DNA of 64,000 nucleotides from Tolypeutes matacus (GCA_026826555.1 JAKSZT010054308.1:4293930-4357929), one strand, 5' to 3'; counted from the stretch's first letter, positions 22,601 to 32,957 are shown. The notes: generated by a model not told the origin, from the letters alone. Translations and numbers: made by a program.

Positions 22601-25600
22601 GAGAACACCAGGGAGCTGGAGGGTCCCTCCGAAGAAAATTCTGGAAGAACTGCCCCAGAAGGGACCTCAGTGCGCACCCAGCCGGTGCTGCCCACTGACA
22701 GCGCCAGCAGTGGAGTGGCCGTGGCCCCCTCATCAGGTAACTCTGCCCAAGGCGCCACCTCCCTCTTTATCCTTCTCCTTTTTCTCCCCCTGCAACTTGG
22801 GGTCACCTCACCTGTAGTCCTTTAACCCACCATCACCCCACACCCTCCTGTCCTTTGCCTTCATTCTGTTAGCCACCTCGACCTGTGGGTCTACCTGTTG
22901 GACACCCCACCTTGTGACTTACATCCTCTCTGACCCCATGCTGTGACCCTCTCCTATCTCCTGAGACCCTATTCCTGAAATCCTCACACTGTGACTCCCA
23001 GCTCCACAGCCCGTGGCCCTTTCCTACCCTCAGGCTCTTTGTCCTGCAACCCATATCCCACCCATCTCAGAGCACCCCCACACCTCCTCAGGGGCCCAGG
23101 CCCATCTTCCCCTGCTCCCTTCCCCCTCCTTCCACCCCTTTCAGCTGCCTCCCACTGATATCAGGGAAGCCTGGGATTCCACCCCCCACAGACCCTCTGG
23201 GGCCCAGGAGTGCCCTTATCCCCATGGAGCCTTAAGCAACTACTTCTGTGAAGTATTTTTTCGATGGTTTCAAGGAAAACAAGCCTCAGAAATAAATCTC
23301 TATTAAACTGCTTTGTAACCAAAACTCTGGCACCCTCCGTCTCCATCTCAAGCTGTCTGCCCTTTTCATTCCATGGACCTGTGTCCTGGGTGGCTCTGTT
23401 GCTTCTCTTTGGTTCCAGTCTCCCCCCACCTCTTTCTTTCCCTCTGACTGTGTCTCTGCCTCCCTTTGTCATCTTCAGCCTGGACTCTTTCCTGCCTTGG
23501 CAGTCTAACCACTCCTTGCTGCTCCCTCTTCCTCTCAGGCCTGCCTACACTTTCCTGCCTGACTGCTGAGGTCCCAAATTTGACTGTATACATTATCCCA
23601 GAGAAGTCATCATCAGCCCGGGGGAATGCTGGCAGTTGTAATCCCACACACCTGTTGGGGAGAGACCTGCACAGCCTGGGGGGGGTGCATGTGTGTGTGT
23701 TTATATTCATTCCCAATCCATCCTAGTGATTCCTATATAGACAGGAAAGTGATTGAGAGGAACCCTCTTGGCATAGAGGCTTTTCTCTGGCACCCAGGTG
23801 CCCCCACCCCTGCATCTCAGGAGGGGAGATGGCATCTAACTCTCATCCCCTTGCCCATAGCCTTCCCCTCCTCCACTAACCCCTGCACTGATAGCCTCCC
23901 AACCCAAAGGATCTGGAAGTCCCTAATGCTGGAGAAGACACAAATCAGGGATGGAACACGTGGAGGGAAAAGTGGGGAGTTAAGTTCTGGGATCTGAGAG
24001 AAACCCTACTTATGGGGGAAGGTTGAGCTTCCCAGTGGAGGGCCCTGGAGGAGACTGGGAGCCTCCTACCCCTGGGTCCCTCTCCCAGATGGCCCAAGGC
24101 AGGCCAGGTGCCCCTGTATCACACTCAGGCTCACGCATTTCCACCTGCTGGCTCCCTGCCCAGCTGACCTTCAAGTTCAGCACTGCATGGGGTGGGGAGG
24201 GGAGTTATGGTGGGAAAGGAGCACCATTGGAGGTATGTGCAGCACCTTAGTTACCCCAGCATCAACGTGACCAGACTGGAGGATGAGTGAGAGGTCACCT
24301 GGCCTGCTCTTACCGCAGGAGTAAAGGGTGTGAGTTCCCAGGAAAAACTTTCTGGCTGCGTATAATAGTCAACTCCAAGCTGGGGGAGGGAGGCCTTCAC
24401 CCCACTCTGCATGTCCTGGGTTCAGGTCCTGCTGTCCACAGCCAGGGAGAGAACCCTACGGCCTGGGTGGGAGACCCAGTTTGGGAGTTCTTGTCCCACA
24501 GGGCTAGAAGTTGGACAGGGAGGAGCAGAGAGGACAGCAGGAGGAGCAGGACCGTGTGGAGGTGGGAGTGTCCAGGTGCTTCATGGGTTAAAGAAAATGC
24601 CTCCCCTTGGTCCAGGGGGACAGTACAACCAGCTTGGGAGAAACCATTGGCTGGAGGGGAGGTGACAGGGGGACTGGTGCCAGAACAGCTGATTCATTTT
24701 AACCAAAACAGCTAGGTCATCCCAGCAAAATTCTTTGAATCAACTCCAGCTTCTCCTCCCCCCACCCCTGCTCTGATTCCCCATCAGGCAATGGGATCTT
24801 GGGCCAGAGTGAAGCATTGTGGGCCTTGGCCTCCACCAGTAGGGGTAGATGGCATGGCACCGTCTGAAGAGTCCTGGCCGAGAAGGTTTTAACTCTGAGG
24901 GCTGAGGGCCCCCGGCCTGCACTGCTGTGGGTCATCCGGACCAGAAAGGGGTGGAAGCTGAGCGCCCCTCCAGCACCCAGGCTCCAGCCTAAGGGCAGCC
25001 ACCTCACACCCCAGGATCAGAGAGAGCAAGAGAGAGACCAGGGGATTGGGCAGCTGGCCTAGCCTGACGAAGCTGGATCTAGACAGCCTTGGGGTGATAT
25101 GTAGCCAGCTGGATTGGAGGGTTTCTAGGCTGGGGAACTCTGGAAGGCCCGAAGTGGAGGGGGAAGGAGGTTGGCAAGTGGGGGGAGTGTCCTGGGAGAT
25201 ATGAAGAGGAGATAAAGAGGGGGGAGGTGCTGTGAGAAAGCACTGCAGGACAGTGGAAGCCCCTGCAGCTTCATTCCTGAGCTGTGGGAGAGGGAGCAGG
25301 ACAGGGGATTAGGGAAACGGTCTGGATCTCCACTAACGTCTCTGGGGCGGGACCGACCCTCACAGTGGACAGCAGGAGGAATGGTTAACACCCAGGCACG
25401 GGCAGGGCAGGACACACCCCACTATTGCAATGGCAACTCTCCTCTCCCTTCTCCCCATTCCCTCAGTCCAACTAGACCATACAGAACTGTGCTGGCACCT
25501 GGCACAGAAAGGGTGGGGGAGGGGTGACCTAAACTCCAGACCTCAAGAGGGCAAGGGACCTGCCCAGGGTCACACAGCAGAACTCAAGTCATGTGGCTGA

Positions 25601-28600
25601 CAACCCAGTTTCTCACCCTTTGGTGCAGTTGGGTGCTGAGAGCCTTCCTGCTGGACTGGGCCCACAGTGGTGGGCAGGTACAGAGCTGAGCCAGTGCTCC
25701 TGTGGGGGAGGGGAGAGGGTCGACACCCAGAACTCAGGGCTGGGCTGTGGCCAGAGATAAGCTTCAGGGTAAACTTTTAGGGGACTGCGAATAGCGCCCC
25801 AGACAGGGAGGTCAGGGCTGGGAGACTTTGAGCCTCTCCTGGAGGGTACAGGCTGCAGAGTTGTGCGCCCCCTCCACTGACTCACTTACCTCCCCCGCCC
25901 CCAGGTGACTGTGTCCCCAGCCCCTGCCACAATGGTGGGACATGCTTGGAGAACGAGGAGGGGGTCCAATGCCTGTGTTTGCCTGGCTATGGGGGGGACC
26001 TTTGCGATGTTGGTGAGTGTGTTGGGGGACTCGAGGGAGGGCCGATCTGGAGCCTGCACCCTGCTAGAACGTGCTAGTGCAGGGGGCCGGTGCCCTGGTT
26101 TTGATCCTGTCATTGATGAACCCCCATTTTAGACAAGTCACATAACCCCCAATTTCCTCATCTGTTAGAGTGGAGCCAAAATGCCTCTGGTGGGGGTGGG
26201 GGCCGGCGAGGAGTAAGGTGGGCTGGGGGTCGCATATGAGTGGGGGTTGGAGGAGTGCTTAGCATTTGGTAGCCACTCCGTGCTTGCCAGTTTCTCTTCT
26301 CCTGGGAAGGGTGGAGGGTACCAGCTCTTCTCTGGAATGGTGGAGAGCAGAGGCCCAGGCTAGGAGCTCCTCTCTCACCTTGGTCCCACCCTGTCTCTGA
26401 CAAAGGGCCCCTCAACCCCTTCTTGTCCTAGTAGCTCTCTAGCACCACCCCTCTGCCCCTTTGCCCGCTCCCTCCGTGCCATGGTGGGAGGAGCCCAGAC
26501 ACTTTCCGCAGTACCTGGTTCTTCTGGGTTCGGGGTTCCTCCGACCTGACCTCAGTTCCTCCCCCTTCTGTGCCCCAGGCCTGCGCTTCTGCAGCCCCGG
26601 CTGGGACGCCTTCCAGGGTGCTTGCTACAAGCACTTTTCTACACGGAGGAGCTGGGAGGAGGCAGAGACCCAGTGTCGCATGTACGGCGCACACCTGGCC
26701 AGCATCAGCACGCCAGAGGAGCAGGACTTCATCAACAGTGAGCAGGGGGATGGGGACCCCATCGTCCTCTCACTCACTCACTCATTAATTAGTTAACTCC
26801 TTGATTCATTAATTCACACATTTCCTACTTGACTTACCTCATTCATTCATTCAATCACATTTTCATTCTCTCTCCCCCTCCTTGCCACTCTGCATTTGGT
26901 TGCGGAAACTTCAGGCAGGGGAAAGGTGGGGGTTCGCGCAGGAAATTACTTCTGGATCAGCCTGGCCACAGCTGTGAGGTCCCGCCTTCAGCCCCTCCCA
27001 TTCTCCCTGGCTCTCCTTTCTCCATCTGCTTTTCTCGACGCTGACCTTGTTAAAAGTTAAAAACTTTTTTTCGAGTTCCCCTTTTCTAGCCCTGGTTGGT
27101 ATTTTTCTTCTTCTTCCCTCTTTCCACTCTTCTGCCTTCCATCTGGCCCATATGCAGAGACTGGAGGGAGGAATAAGAAAAGTGGGAAGCGCGGAGTTTG
27201 AATTGCGGGAAGGGCTTCCCCGGGTGGTCGCTACAGACCACCGGATAACGGGGAGCGCGCGCCCTCTGCTGGCAGCGGAGCTCACGGCACACCTCCGTCT
27301 CCCCTGCGGTGGTTCTCTAGATCGATACAGGGAGTACCAGTGGATCGGGCTCAATGACCGGACCATTGAAGGCGATTTCCTGTGGTCCGACGGCGTCCCC
27401 CTGGTGAGAAGCCCCAGCCGCTCCTCACGCCATCTAGTTTCTCCTTCGAAGGGCTCCTGCCCTCCCTCCTCCAGTGATCCTCCCCTCTAATCCCCTCCTT
27501 TTCTCAGCCCCCTTCCGTCTCTCACGCCCCCTCCCTCTTCCCCCTGAGCCGTCTCCTCTCTTCTCCCTGGGCCCCCTCCCTTCCTTGTGCTCCTCTCTCT
27601 TCTTCTCTCGCTCCCATCCTCCCCTTTTCATGGCCCCCCTTTTCCCCAACCTCTAACCTTGCCCCTCCTGGTGCCCCATCCCTACCCTCCCTCTTCCCCC
27701 CAGGTCCTCCAGGCCCTTTCCTCCCAGTGCTCCTGGTGTTCCAGAGCTGCTCACCACCTCCTCTCCCCCACCCCACCCCCAGCTCTATGAGAACTGGAAT
27801 CCTGGGCAGCCTGACAGCTACTTCCTGTCTGGAGAGAACTGCGTGGTCATGGTGTGGCATGATCAGGGACAATGGAGTGATGTGCCCTGCAACTACCACC
27901 TGTCCTACACCTGCAAGATGGGGCTGGGTGAGGGCGGGAAAGGGAGGGTCTGGGAAAGGGAGGGAAGGGATGGGGCTAGGGATCCAGGGGACTGATGTGT
28001 GTATAGAAGGAGGGTGCAAAGCTGCACAAGGGAGTCAGAAATATGTCCCAGACTCTGGGAGGGATAACACATTACACTGGTCCACTTGGAACCCCTGCAC
28101 TTTTTTGCATCAGGTTGTGGCCTGCTACTCTCTTGCCCATCCCCATTCTGGGGACTGTTGCCCACAGAGCCAGGTTCCCAGCTCCTGACCATGTCCTCCC
28201 TGCAGTGTCTTGTGGGCCTCCACCGGACCTGCCCCTGGCTCAAGTGTTTGGGCGCCCACGGCTGCGTTATGAGGTGGACACGGTGCTTCGATACCAGTGC
28301 CAGGAGGGGCTGGCCCAGCGCAACCTGCCAATAATCCGCTGCCAAGAGAACGGTCACTGGGAGCCACCCCAGATCTCCTGTGTGCCCCACAGGCCTGTGA
28401 GTGTCCAAGAGGAGGCAGATGGGAAGCACTAGCCAACAGTATTCTTGGGCCTCACTCCCACACTGGCTGTGTAGCCTTGGAGTAATCACTGTCCCTCTCT
28501 GGGCCCCATATCTCCTCTTCAAAGGGAGGGAGGTGGGCTAGGTGCTCTGGAGTCCCCTTCAGTACTGATGTCTGAGAACATGCAGCCATGCTCTGGGCTC

Positions 28601-28844
28601 CTAAGGGCTAAGCCAAGGCAAGTGTTTGATGAGGTCAGGGGTCAAAGGTGCCAGAGCACCAGATGGCAGGCTCTGAGAAGAGAGAGAAGGAAGAACCCAG
28701 GATGCAGGGTGAGTGTGTGTTGTGTGTCTTCCCCAGGCCCGAGCTCTGCACCCAGTGAAGGCCCCGGAAGGACATCAGGGGAGGCTACTGGGGCACTGGA
28801 AGGCGCTGTTGACCCCTCCTTCCAGCCCCACTCCAGGTCCCTAG
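16570..28844 (+). CDS. BCAN: Brevican core protein, secreted isoform (13 coding exons)
   Basis: Brevican is a lectican chondroitin sulfate proteoglycan of brain extracellular matrix and perineuronal nets. It binds hyaluronan through its link modules and tenascin-R through its C-type lectin domain. Coding exons: 16570-16660, 17185-17559, 17875-18049, 18310-18437, 18953-19246, 21216-21449, 22092-22736, 25905-26012, 26579-26737, 27321-27403, 27783-27927, 28206-28396, 28737-28844. All introns are GT-AG and phases join without a shift, giving 911 residues, the human length as I recall. Domain order: signal peptide 1-22, Ig-V 31-155, two link modules 156-354, an acidic attachment region 355-647, EGF 648-683, C-type lectin 684-812, sushi 813-876 and a basic tail. 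An ADAMTS4-type site AESE|SRG is at 400/401. N130 and N337 sit in N-glycosylation sequons. No disabling change is seen. Confidence 0.97.
16661..17184 (+). other. BCAN: BCAN intron 2
   Basis: GT-AG intron, G-rich on the sense strand with repeated GGAAC/GGAAA phrases. No gene or repeat is recognised. Confidence 0.85.
17185..17559 (+). CDS. BCAN: BCAN exon 3: Ig-like V domain
   Basis: It encodes residues 31-155. The Ig cysteines are C57 and C137, the core tryptophan is W79 (VKWTF) and the DSGIYRC motif precedes the second cysteine. N130 is in an NDS sequon. The exon is GC-rich, unlike its flanks. Its boundaries are ACAG|AGGACC and GTCAAAG|GTGAGG. Confidence 0.95.
17875..18049 (+). CDS. BCAN: BCAN exon 4: first half of link module 1
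   Basis: It encodes the start of the first hyaluronan-binding link module, with the conserved [16 protein letters not shown] and [11 protein letters not shown] blocks and GWLSDQTVR at its end. Intron phases are 1 and 2. Confidence 0.95.
18310..18437 (+). CDS. BCAN: BCAN exon 5: second half of link module 1
   Basis: [16 protein letters not shown] and [19 protein letters not shown] complete link module 1. The donor is AACG|GTGATT, a slightly weak but valid GT site. Confidence 0.95.
18438..18952 (+). other. BCAN: BCAN intron 5, MIR-bearing
   Basis: It contains MIR-like blocks at about 18650-18770 (AGACTGAGTTTGCATTCTGA, CTCTGGGCCACAGTTTCC) and 18835-18890 (AACAGAAGGAGAGACTGGGG). The rest is unremarkable. 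Confidence 0.6.
18953..19246 (+). CDS. BCAN: BCAN exon 6: link module 2
   Basis: A single exon carries the second link module, residues 257-354, from [12 protein letters not shown] to FNVYCFR. It holds the repeated [11 protein letters not shown] and [12 protein letters not shown] blocks and the NQT sequon at N337. Lecticans use paired link modules to clamp hyaluronan. Confidence 0.95.
19247..21215 (+). other. BCAN: BCAN intron 6, with L2/MIR remnants
   Basis: It holds ATAATAATAATAGCTAGCG with a following CTATGCCAAGCAGTGTTC near 20220-20275, and ATATAAATTTCCTTGAGAGC through CACATAGTAGGCACTTGATA near 20925-21020, both MIR/L2-like. The second ends about 170 bases before exon 7, with the long open frame from 21029 overlapping it by chance. 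Confidence 0.55.
21216..21449 (+). CDS. BCAN: BCAN exon 7: protease-sensitive linker
   Basis: It encodes residues 355-432, which start the unstructured central region. The [11 protein letters not shown] sequence at 398-406 matches the known ADAMTS4 cleavage site of brevican, and the number (E400-S401) agrees with the human one as I recall it. The acceptor is GAATCAG|ATTCTG. Confidence 0.95.
21450..22091 (+). other. BCAN: BCAN intron 7
   Basis: AT-rich in its first part, with a TATTTATTTATTTATTTTTC run at about 21560. A clear acceptor CTTTGCCCAG precedes exon 8. No repeat family is certain. Confidence 0.7.
22092..22736 (+). CDS. BCAN: BCAN exon 8: acidic chondroitin sulfate region
   Basis: It encodes residues 433-647. 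A glutamate-rich run ([12 protein letters not shown] and [12 protein letters not shown]) is followed by Ser/Thr/Pro-rich sequence with several S-G pairs that can carry glycosaminoglycan. The reverse strand shows a 376-codon open frame only because GAG/GAA codons read as CTC/TTC. The exon can end at the GTAACT donor (secreted form) or read through (GPI form). Confidence 0.95.
22737..22825 (+). CDS. BCAN: BCAN alternative 3' end: GPI-anchor signal isoform
   Basis: If exon 8 is not spliced, the frame continues GNSAQGATS, then a hydrophobic stretch [14 protein letters not shown] and SPVVL before TAA at 22823-22825. Small residues followed by a terminal hydrophobic tail are the layout of a GPI-attachment signal. 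A GPI-linked brevican isoform is known from rat and human. The product here would be 676 residues and lack the EGF, lectin and sushi domains. As I recall, the human form stops at VT (671 aa), so five residues appear to be added here. Confidence 0.85.
22826..25904 (+). other. BCAN: BCAN intron 8 and GPI-isoform 3' UTR
   Basis: The first 470 bases would be the 3' UTR of the GPI transcript. After that the sequence is non-coding, with a MIR-like minus-strand fragment near 25540-25590 (CTGCCCAGGGTCACACAGC). Open frames here lack family matches. Confidence 0.7.
23291..23296 (+). terminator. BCAN: Poly(A) signal of the GPI brevican isoform
   Basis: AATAAA lies 466 bases after the read-through stop, followed by a T-rich stretch and TTGTAACC. 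It would end the short transcript inside intron 8. Confidence 0.7.
25905..26012 (+). CDS. BCAN: BCAN exon 9: EGF-like domain
   Basis: It encodes one EGF module, residues 648-683, with six cysteines at 650, 655, 661, 670, 672 and 681 and the CHNGGTC core. Boundaries are CCAG|GTGACTG and GATGTTG|GTGAGT, phase 1 on both sides, so the module is symmetrical and skippable. Confidence 0.95.
26013..26578 (+). other. BCAN: BCAN intron 9
   Basis: It contains a MIR-like block at about 26130-26180 (AGACAAGTCACATAACCCCC, TTTCCTCATCTGTTAGAG). No other feature is seen. Confidence 0.6.
26579..26737 (+). CDS. BCAN: BCAN exon 10: C-type lectin domain, part 1
   Basis: The [14 protein letters not shown] and [20 protein letters not shown] blocks start the C-type lectin fold. 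The exon ends within the N of FINN before GTGAGC. Confidence 0.95.
26738..27320 (+). other. BCAN: BCAN intron 10
   Basis: An imperfect TTCA/CTCA-rich run at about 26770-26870, then ordinary sequence and a CpG-containing stretch (about 27185-27290). The open frame 27047-27490 crosses exon 11 by chance. Confidence 0.65.
27321..27403 (+). CDS. BCAN: BCAN exon 11: C-type lectin domain, part 2
   Basis: It encodes [20 protein letters not shown] and SDGVPL, with the WIGL motif of long-form C-type lectin domains. The donor is CCCCTG|GTGAGA, phase 0. Confidence 0.95.
27404..27782 (+). other. BCAN: BCAN intron 11, pyrimidine-rich
   Basis: A nearly continuous CT-rich tract runs up to the acceptor at 27781-27782, which explains the long open frames on the opposite strand. 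No repeat family is assigned. Confidence 0.8.
27783..27927 (+). CDS. BCAN: BCAN exon 12: C-type lectin domain, part 3
   Basis: It holds the calcium-site residues: [21 protein letters not shown] and QWSDVPC, then [15 protein letters not shown] occupies the position of the sugar-specificity triplet. In lecticans this domain binds tenascins by protein contacts. Confidence 0.95.
28206..28396 (+). CDS. BCAN: BCAN exon 13: sushi (CCP) domain
   Basis: From [17 protein letters not shown] to QISCVPHRP, with the four cysteines and terminal tryptophan (HWEPP) of a complement control module. The donor is AGGCCT|GTGAGT, phase 0. Confidence 0.95.
28435..28525 (+). repeat. MIR-like fragment in BCAN intron 13
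   Basis: It has CTGGCTGTGTAGCCTTGGAG, TCACTGTCCCTCTCTGGGC and a following ATCTCCTCTTCAAAGGGAG block. Confidence 0.55.
28526..28736 (+). other. BCAN: BCAN intron 13, 3' part
   Basis: Ordinary intronic sequence ending in a T/C-rich acceptor TCTTCCCCAG at 28727-28736. Confidence 0.7.
28737..28844 (+). CDS. BCAN: BCAN exon 14: C-terminal tail and stop
   Basis: It encodes the last 35 residues, [19 protein letters not shown] to SSPTPGP, then TAG at 28842-28844. The tail is basic and proline-rich, close to the human C-terminus. A continuous open frame through the acceptor is incidental. Confidence 0.93.
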   Translation, partial: ARALHPVKAPEGHQGRLLGHWKALLTPPSSPTPGP

Positions 28845-29215
28845 GGGGCAAGGCCTTGAACACTGCTGCCCCCAGCACCCCAACCCTCCCTTGCACCCTG
28901 TGCTCTTCCCACTACAGGAAGTGATGTAGAGGGGTGAAGCTGGGGTCCAGGTGGCAGTGCTTGAAGGGGTTTTTGGGAAACACCTGGGATGCTCCAGCCC
29001 AGCCTGGGCCCTCTCTTCCCCCAATCCTATGTTTCACGGTAACGGGTAAATCCCTAAGTGCCTCAGCTGCCATCTCCCTGCCAGCCAACCTGTAACCTCC
29101 ATTACCTTCAGGGCACTGTGCTCACTCATTCTTTGTTTTCCAAGGGAATGGGTTTGCAGGATGGAGTACCTGTAAAACCAGCAGGAAATAAAACTGCATT
29201 TGAGCCCAAGCAACT
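28845..29215 (+). other. BCAN: BCAN 3' UTR
   Basis: Runs from the TAG to the poly(A) signal AATAAA at 29187-29192. Cleavage is expected about 10-25 bases later. No other features are seen. Confidence 0.8.
29187..29192 (+). terminator. BCAN: BCAN distal poly(A) signal
   Basis: GGAAATAAAACTGC, followed downstream by a GT-rich stretch (TGTGTGTGTG at about 29231) that can serve as the downstream element. Confidence 0.85.
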
Positions 29216-31125
29216 CTGATTGCCTCTGGTGTGTGTGTGAGAGAGAGAGGTAGGGTTGGGCAGGGCCTCATAGGAGAAATAGAGCCTCTGTGTTTATTAG
29301 CTTCTGAAGACCAATTTGCAAGTGCCTAGAGCAGTGCCTGGCACAGAGTAGATGCCCACTAAGTATTTGTGGATGAAGGAACACCCACAAGGGTTGGGGA
29401 CAGCTCGAGTGGTACAGCATCAGGATGTTTGCAAGGAGAGGGAGTGCCACCAGTGCAGACCCAATTTCTCGGGAGAGGGAGGGGCCGAGGGCCCAGAGAC
29501 GAAAGCAGAGCAGTGGGTGCCTTCGTGTCCCAGTTCTGTGGGGCATGTGAGGGTGAGGGTGAAGGGCTAGCCAGACCACTGCGACAGAAGGACCGGAGGA
29601 TCAACTGCAGGAAGGCTTCCTGCCAGCAGAGGAGGTGAAGAGAAGGGCAGGGAAAGGTCCCCAGGCTTGCTCTGTGCTGGGCTCCAGGGAACGAACTGAG
29701 GGCCGCGTGGGCTGTGGCCAGCAGAGGGCTCTGCGGCAGCAGCCACGTCGGGCTGAGAGTCCAGTGTGCGCATGCGTGAGTGGAGTCGGGCGGGAGGCGT
29801 GTGAGGAGTCCCGGGTACCGCCAGGGCGCGCTGCAGACTTTCTCTCTGAGGCGGCCGGGGCTGGGGAAAGCTGGGGAGGGGAGGGTGGTACTTCCGGCCA
29901 GGCTGAGCTAGCCCTGTGGGCTGTGAGTCATGGAGGCTGAGATGGTGAGGTCACTCTGAGAACTGGAGAGAGAGTGGCCGGCTCTGTGTGTACACAAAGT
30001 AACTGAGCTCTTCTGTGCTCCTCATCACAGTGCACAAAAGGGTGCTTTAGGGTAAAGCGTGTCAGGGGCAGGCTGGCTTTGTGAGGGGGTTGATTCTTAT
30101 TGCTGCAGATCCTCACACCTAACCACACGCGGCCACACATGTGCACACGCATGGGCCCGTTGTCATGTGTACGCACGCCTGCTGATGTCCACTCAGTCAC
30201 GCCACGTTCACCCATATGGGTAATTCTCATTCCTTTTCCTAAAAGCTAATTTAAAAACACAAACAAACAAACAACAACAACGAAAAAAGAGGCAGGGAGC
30301 AAAAAGCTGAGAGAGATACAGAGAGACCCGGAGACAGACAAGACAGGCAGAGTGGTGGTGGTGGTTGGGAAGGAGAGGCTGGGGGGATCTCCCGGCCATC
30401 CCTGCCCAGCTCCTAGGCCTTCAATCCCCAGTAACAAAACCCCAAACCAGCTGGTCTCTCAGATACCAGCAATGACCTCCCAGACCCCAGCAGCCCCACC
30501 TCCCTCACTTCACACCAGGGGCTCACCTACCCACCTGCCCTCCCCACACAACCCATCCCAGCATGGCCAAGGGGTGGGGGCTGTTTCTTAAGGAGCTACA
30601 GGGAAGAGGATGATCCTGGGGCCAGGGTAGACCTCCCCCCACTTCAGCTTTATCTTGCATTATCCTGTGATTGCTTACTAATACATTTTTTAGGGCACTT
30701 AGCTGAATTGTGAGTGGAGGAAGACCAAGGTGGGCCTTAGAAGGTAGGGCCTGAAGAGAAGTTTTTGGAGGGGATTTGTCCATCCTTGGGCTCTTAAGAG
30801 AGGTTCTCTGAGAAACACATCATCACAGAGATCGTTAAGATAGCACGTTAGATTTCCCAGAGAGACTCTGGCGGTGAGCTGGAAGAGGCCTTGGTTTCCT
30901 GCCCCTCTCATCAGTGTTTTCTCACTGAATCTTCCCCAAGCAGTAGGCAGCCGACCACCATCTTCTCTGATTTGTGGGTGAGGAGTGTTCCAGAAGTAGA
31001 ATCTTTCCCCTCCTCTCCCTTCCCCCTTCCCTGACACCTGCTGCTCCGAGCAGCGCAGGGCAGGAAACGGAAGCCTTCTCCTGGCTTTGTTGGGCATCCT
31101 GGGGAAGAAGGAGCTGGTCCGGGAA

Positions 31126-31134
31126 TGACTCAGC
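31126..31134 (+). promoter_or_regulatory. NF-E2/ARE-like site
   Basis: TGACTCAGC matches the TGACNNNGC antioxidant-response/MARE half-site core. It lies in the BCAN-NES intergenic region and use in vivo is unknown. Confidence 0.35.
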
Positions 31135-31163
31135 GCCCTACACTGAATCCAATTCCTGGCCCA

Positions 31164-31198
31164 GTGTACGCGTACGCGTGTGCGTGTGCATGTGCGTG
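31164..31198. repeat. Alternating purine-pyrimidine tract with CpGs
   Basis: 35 bases strictly alternate purine and pyrimidine, starting GTGTACGCGTACGCG. Such tracts can adopt Z-DNA under negative supercoiling. Confidence 0.75.
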
Positions 31199-32929
31199 AG
31201 CGTGAGGGGTGCCTGTCCCTGCTTGTGCCTCAGGGCACAGCACAGATCTGACCCTGTGCCCACCTGCCAACCCCCTGGATGTGTCGTTAAGCTCTTTCCC
31301 ACAGCTCTAACATGGGGCTCCCCCGGCAGCATTTCCTGGGCCTGGGGGTGAGGGTGGTCAGCCTGGGGGAAGGTTAGGGGATGAGGCACTGTGGCAGGGT
31401 GTGAGAGCCTTGAGAAATGGGCCTTCCAGAGATCACCTATCTGCTACGGTCCCCAGCTTCGCCCTAGGCAGCCCTGATCTGCAGCCCACCCCTCATCCCC
31501 ACCCCTGTCCCCACCCACCCAGCCCGGAACTCCCACAGACCTGCCCTGACCTCACTGGGGCTTTTGTCCGAGCCCTGAGGCCTGTCTGTGGGCCTGTCTC
31601 CTGAGCAGGGAGAGAATGGGCCCCATTGTCCTGGCCGCCTGCAGTGACACAGCAGCTCCCAAAGACTTCCAAAAATGCTCAGTCTCTTGGACCCTGCGGG
31701 TGGGAGGGCTTTCCCCGGGATGGCAGTCAGGCCCCTGCCCAGAAGAGCCGGATGCCCTCTCTCCCATCTATGTAGGAGGGCCTCCATCCCCCAGACTAGA
31801 GGTCCTTCCTGAGATCTAACTTCTACCCTGCCTACTGCAAGACAGCATACTTCCTCCTGAGAAGAGAGAACTAAGAGATTCGGGGGGCAGAGCACGAGGA
31901 AGAAGGAGAGAATGTGAGGAAATGCCCCACTGCTGTGGGTGTGAGACTTTTAGTTAATCGTCTGAGGGGGTGCATCTTGTGGCCTCTTATTTCCCAGTGG
32001 GTCTTCCTTAGTACTCATAGTGAATGGCTTGTTAACAGAGGGAAGGCTGTGGGCCACTTTGGACTAGGGTAATTAAGGGGAACAGCCCACAGCCCCAGGC
32101 CATGTTCTTTAGGCCCCAAGTGGACTCAGGACTCCTAGTATCATTGGCGAGAGACTTCTCCCTGTGCCTCAGTTTCCCCATCAAGGTGAGCTAATGCTCT
32201 CTTTGCATACAACTTCTTGGCAAATGAGGTGAATGGAAAAGGGAGGGAGCAGGGAGAGACGAAGTGATTGAAGAGTTGAGAAGGTGCCAGGGAAGAGAGG
32301 AAAATGGGTGGAAGCCAGAAGAGAGGTGAGAGAGGGAAGACAGAGAAGGAAGGTTGGGTGTGTGAGTGAGGCCAGCAGCAGGGAGTGTCGCTCCTTAGGT
32401 GGGAGGATGGAGAAAAGCAGGACCCATGAGGGGCTCAGAGTCAGCTGGGCATCCCCCCACCCCCAAAGGCTCCCAGCTACCCTTCCTGGGGCCCCGGGAC
32501 CCCAGATTATAAGCAGCTGAGCCCACAGCTGCTGGGAGGGGGTTCCTCGACAGAGGCCTCCTGGCACCTGCCTTGGTTTATTTCTGGAGCCACAGCTGAG
32601 TCATGGGAGGGGGGGATGAATGGGCCCAGGGGGAGGAGAGCTTGTGACTGGGAGAGGAGAAGGCTGAAGAGGGAGGAAGAAGGTTCTAGGGCCTGGGACC
32701 TGGGACCTGGGACTCTGGGATCTGGAGGGTGGTCACTAGGGCCTATCCCTTTGGAAAAATTGGGACTTGTCCCAACAGCAACAAGAATAGGAGTTGGATT
32801 ACAGGAAGGACATCCACATTGGGGTCCCTAGAATATTGAGGCATGGGGAGGGGGCTGGGGAGCAGGAGGCAGAGCCTACTTCCCCTGAGATGTTGGGGAA
32901 AAGACAAGCTTGATCTTGGGAGTATGTGT

Positions 32930-32957
32930 TGTGTGTGTGTGTGTGTGTGTGTGTGTG
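32930..32957 (+). repeat. (GT)n microsatellite
   Basis: About 14 GT units run into GAGACAGAG. It is likely polymorphic. Confidence 0.9.

Noticed and set aside
21676..22806. 376-codon minus-strand open frame opposite BCAN exon 8
   Set aside because: It is the reverse of a Glu/Ser/Pro-rich coding exon, where stop codons are rare. The plus-strand frame has homology and splice support.
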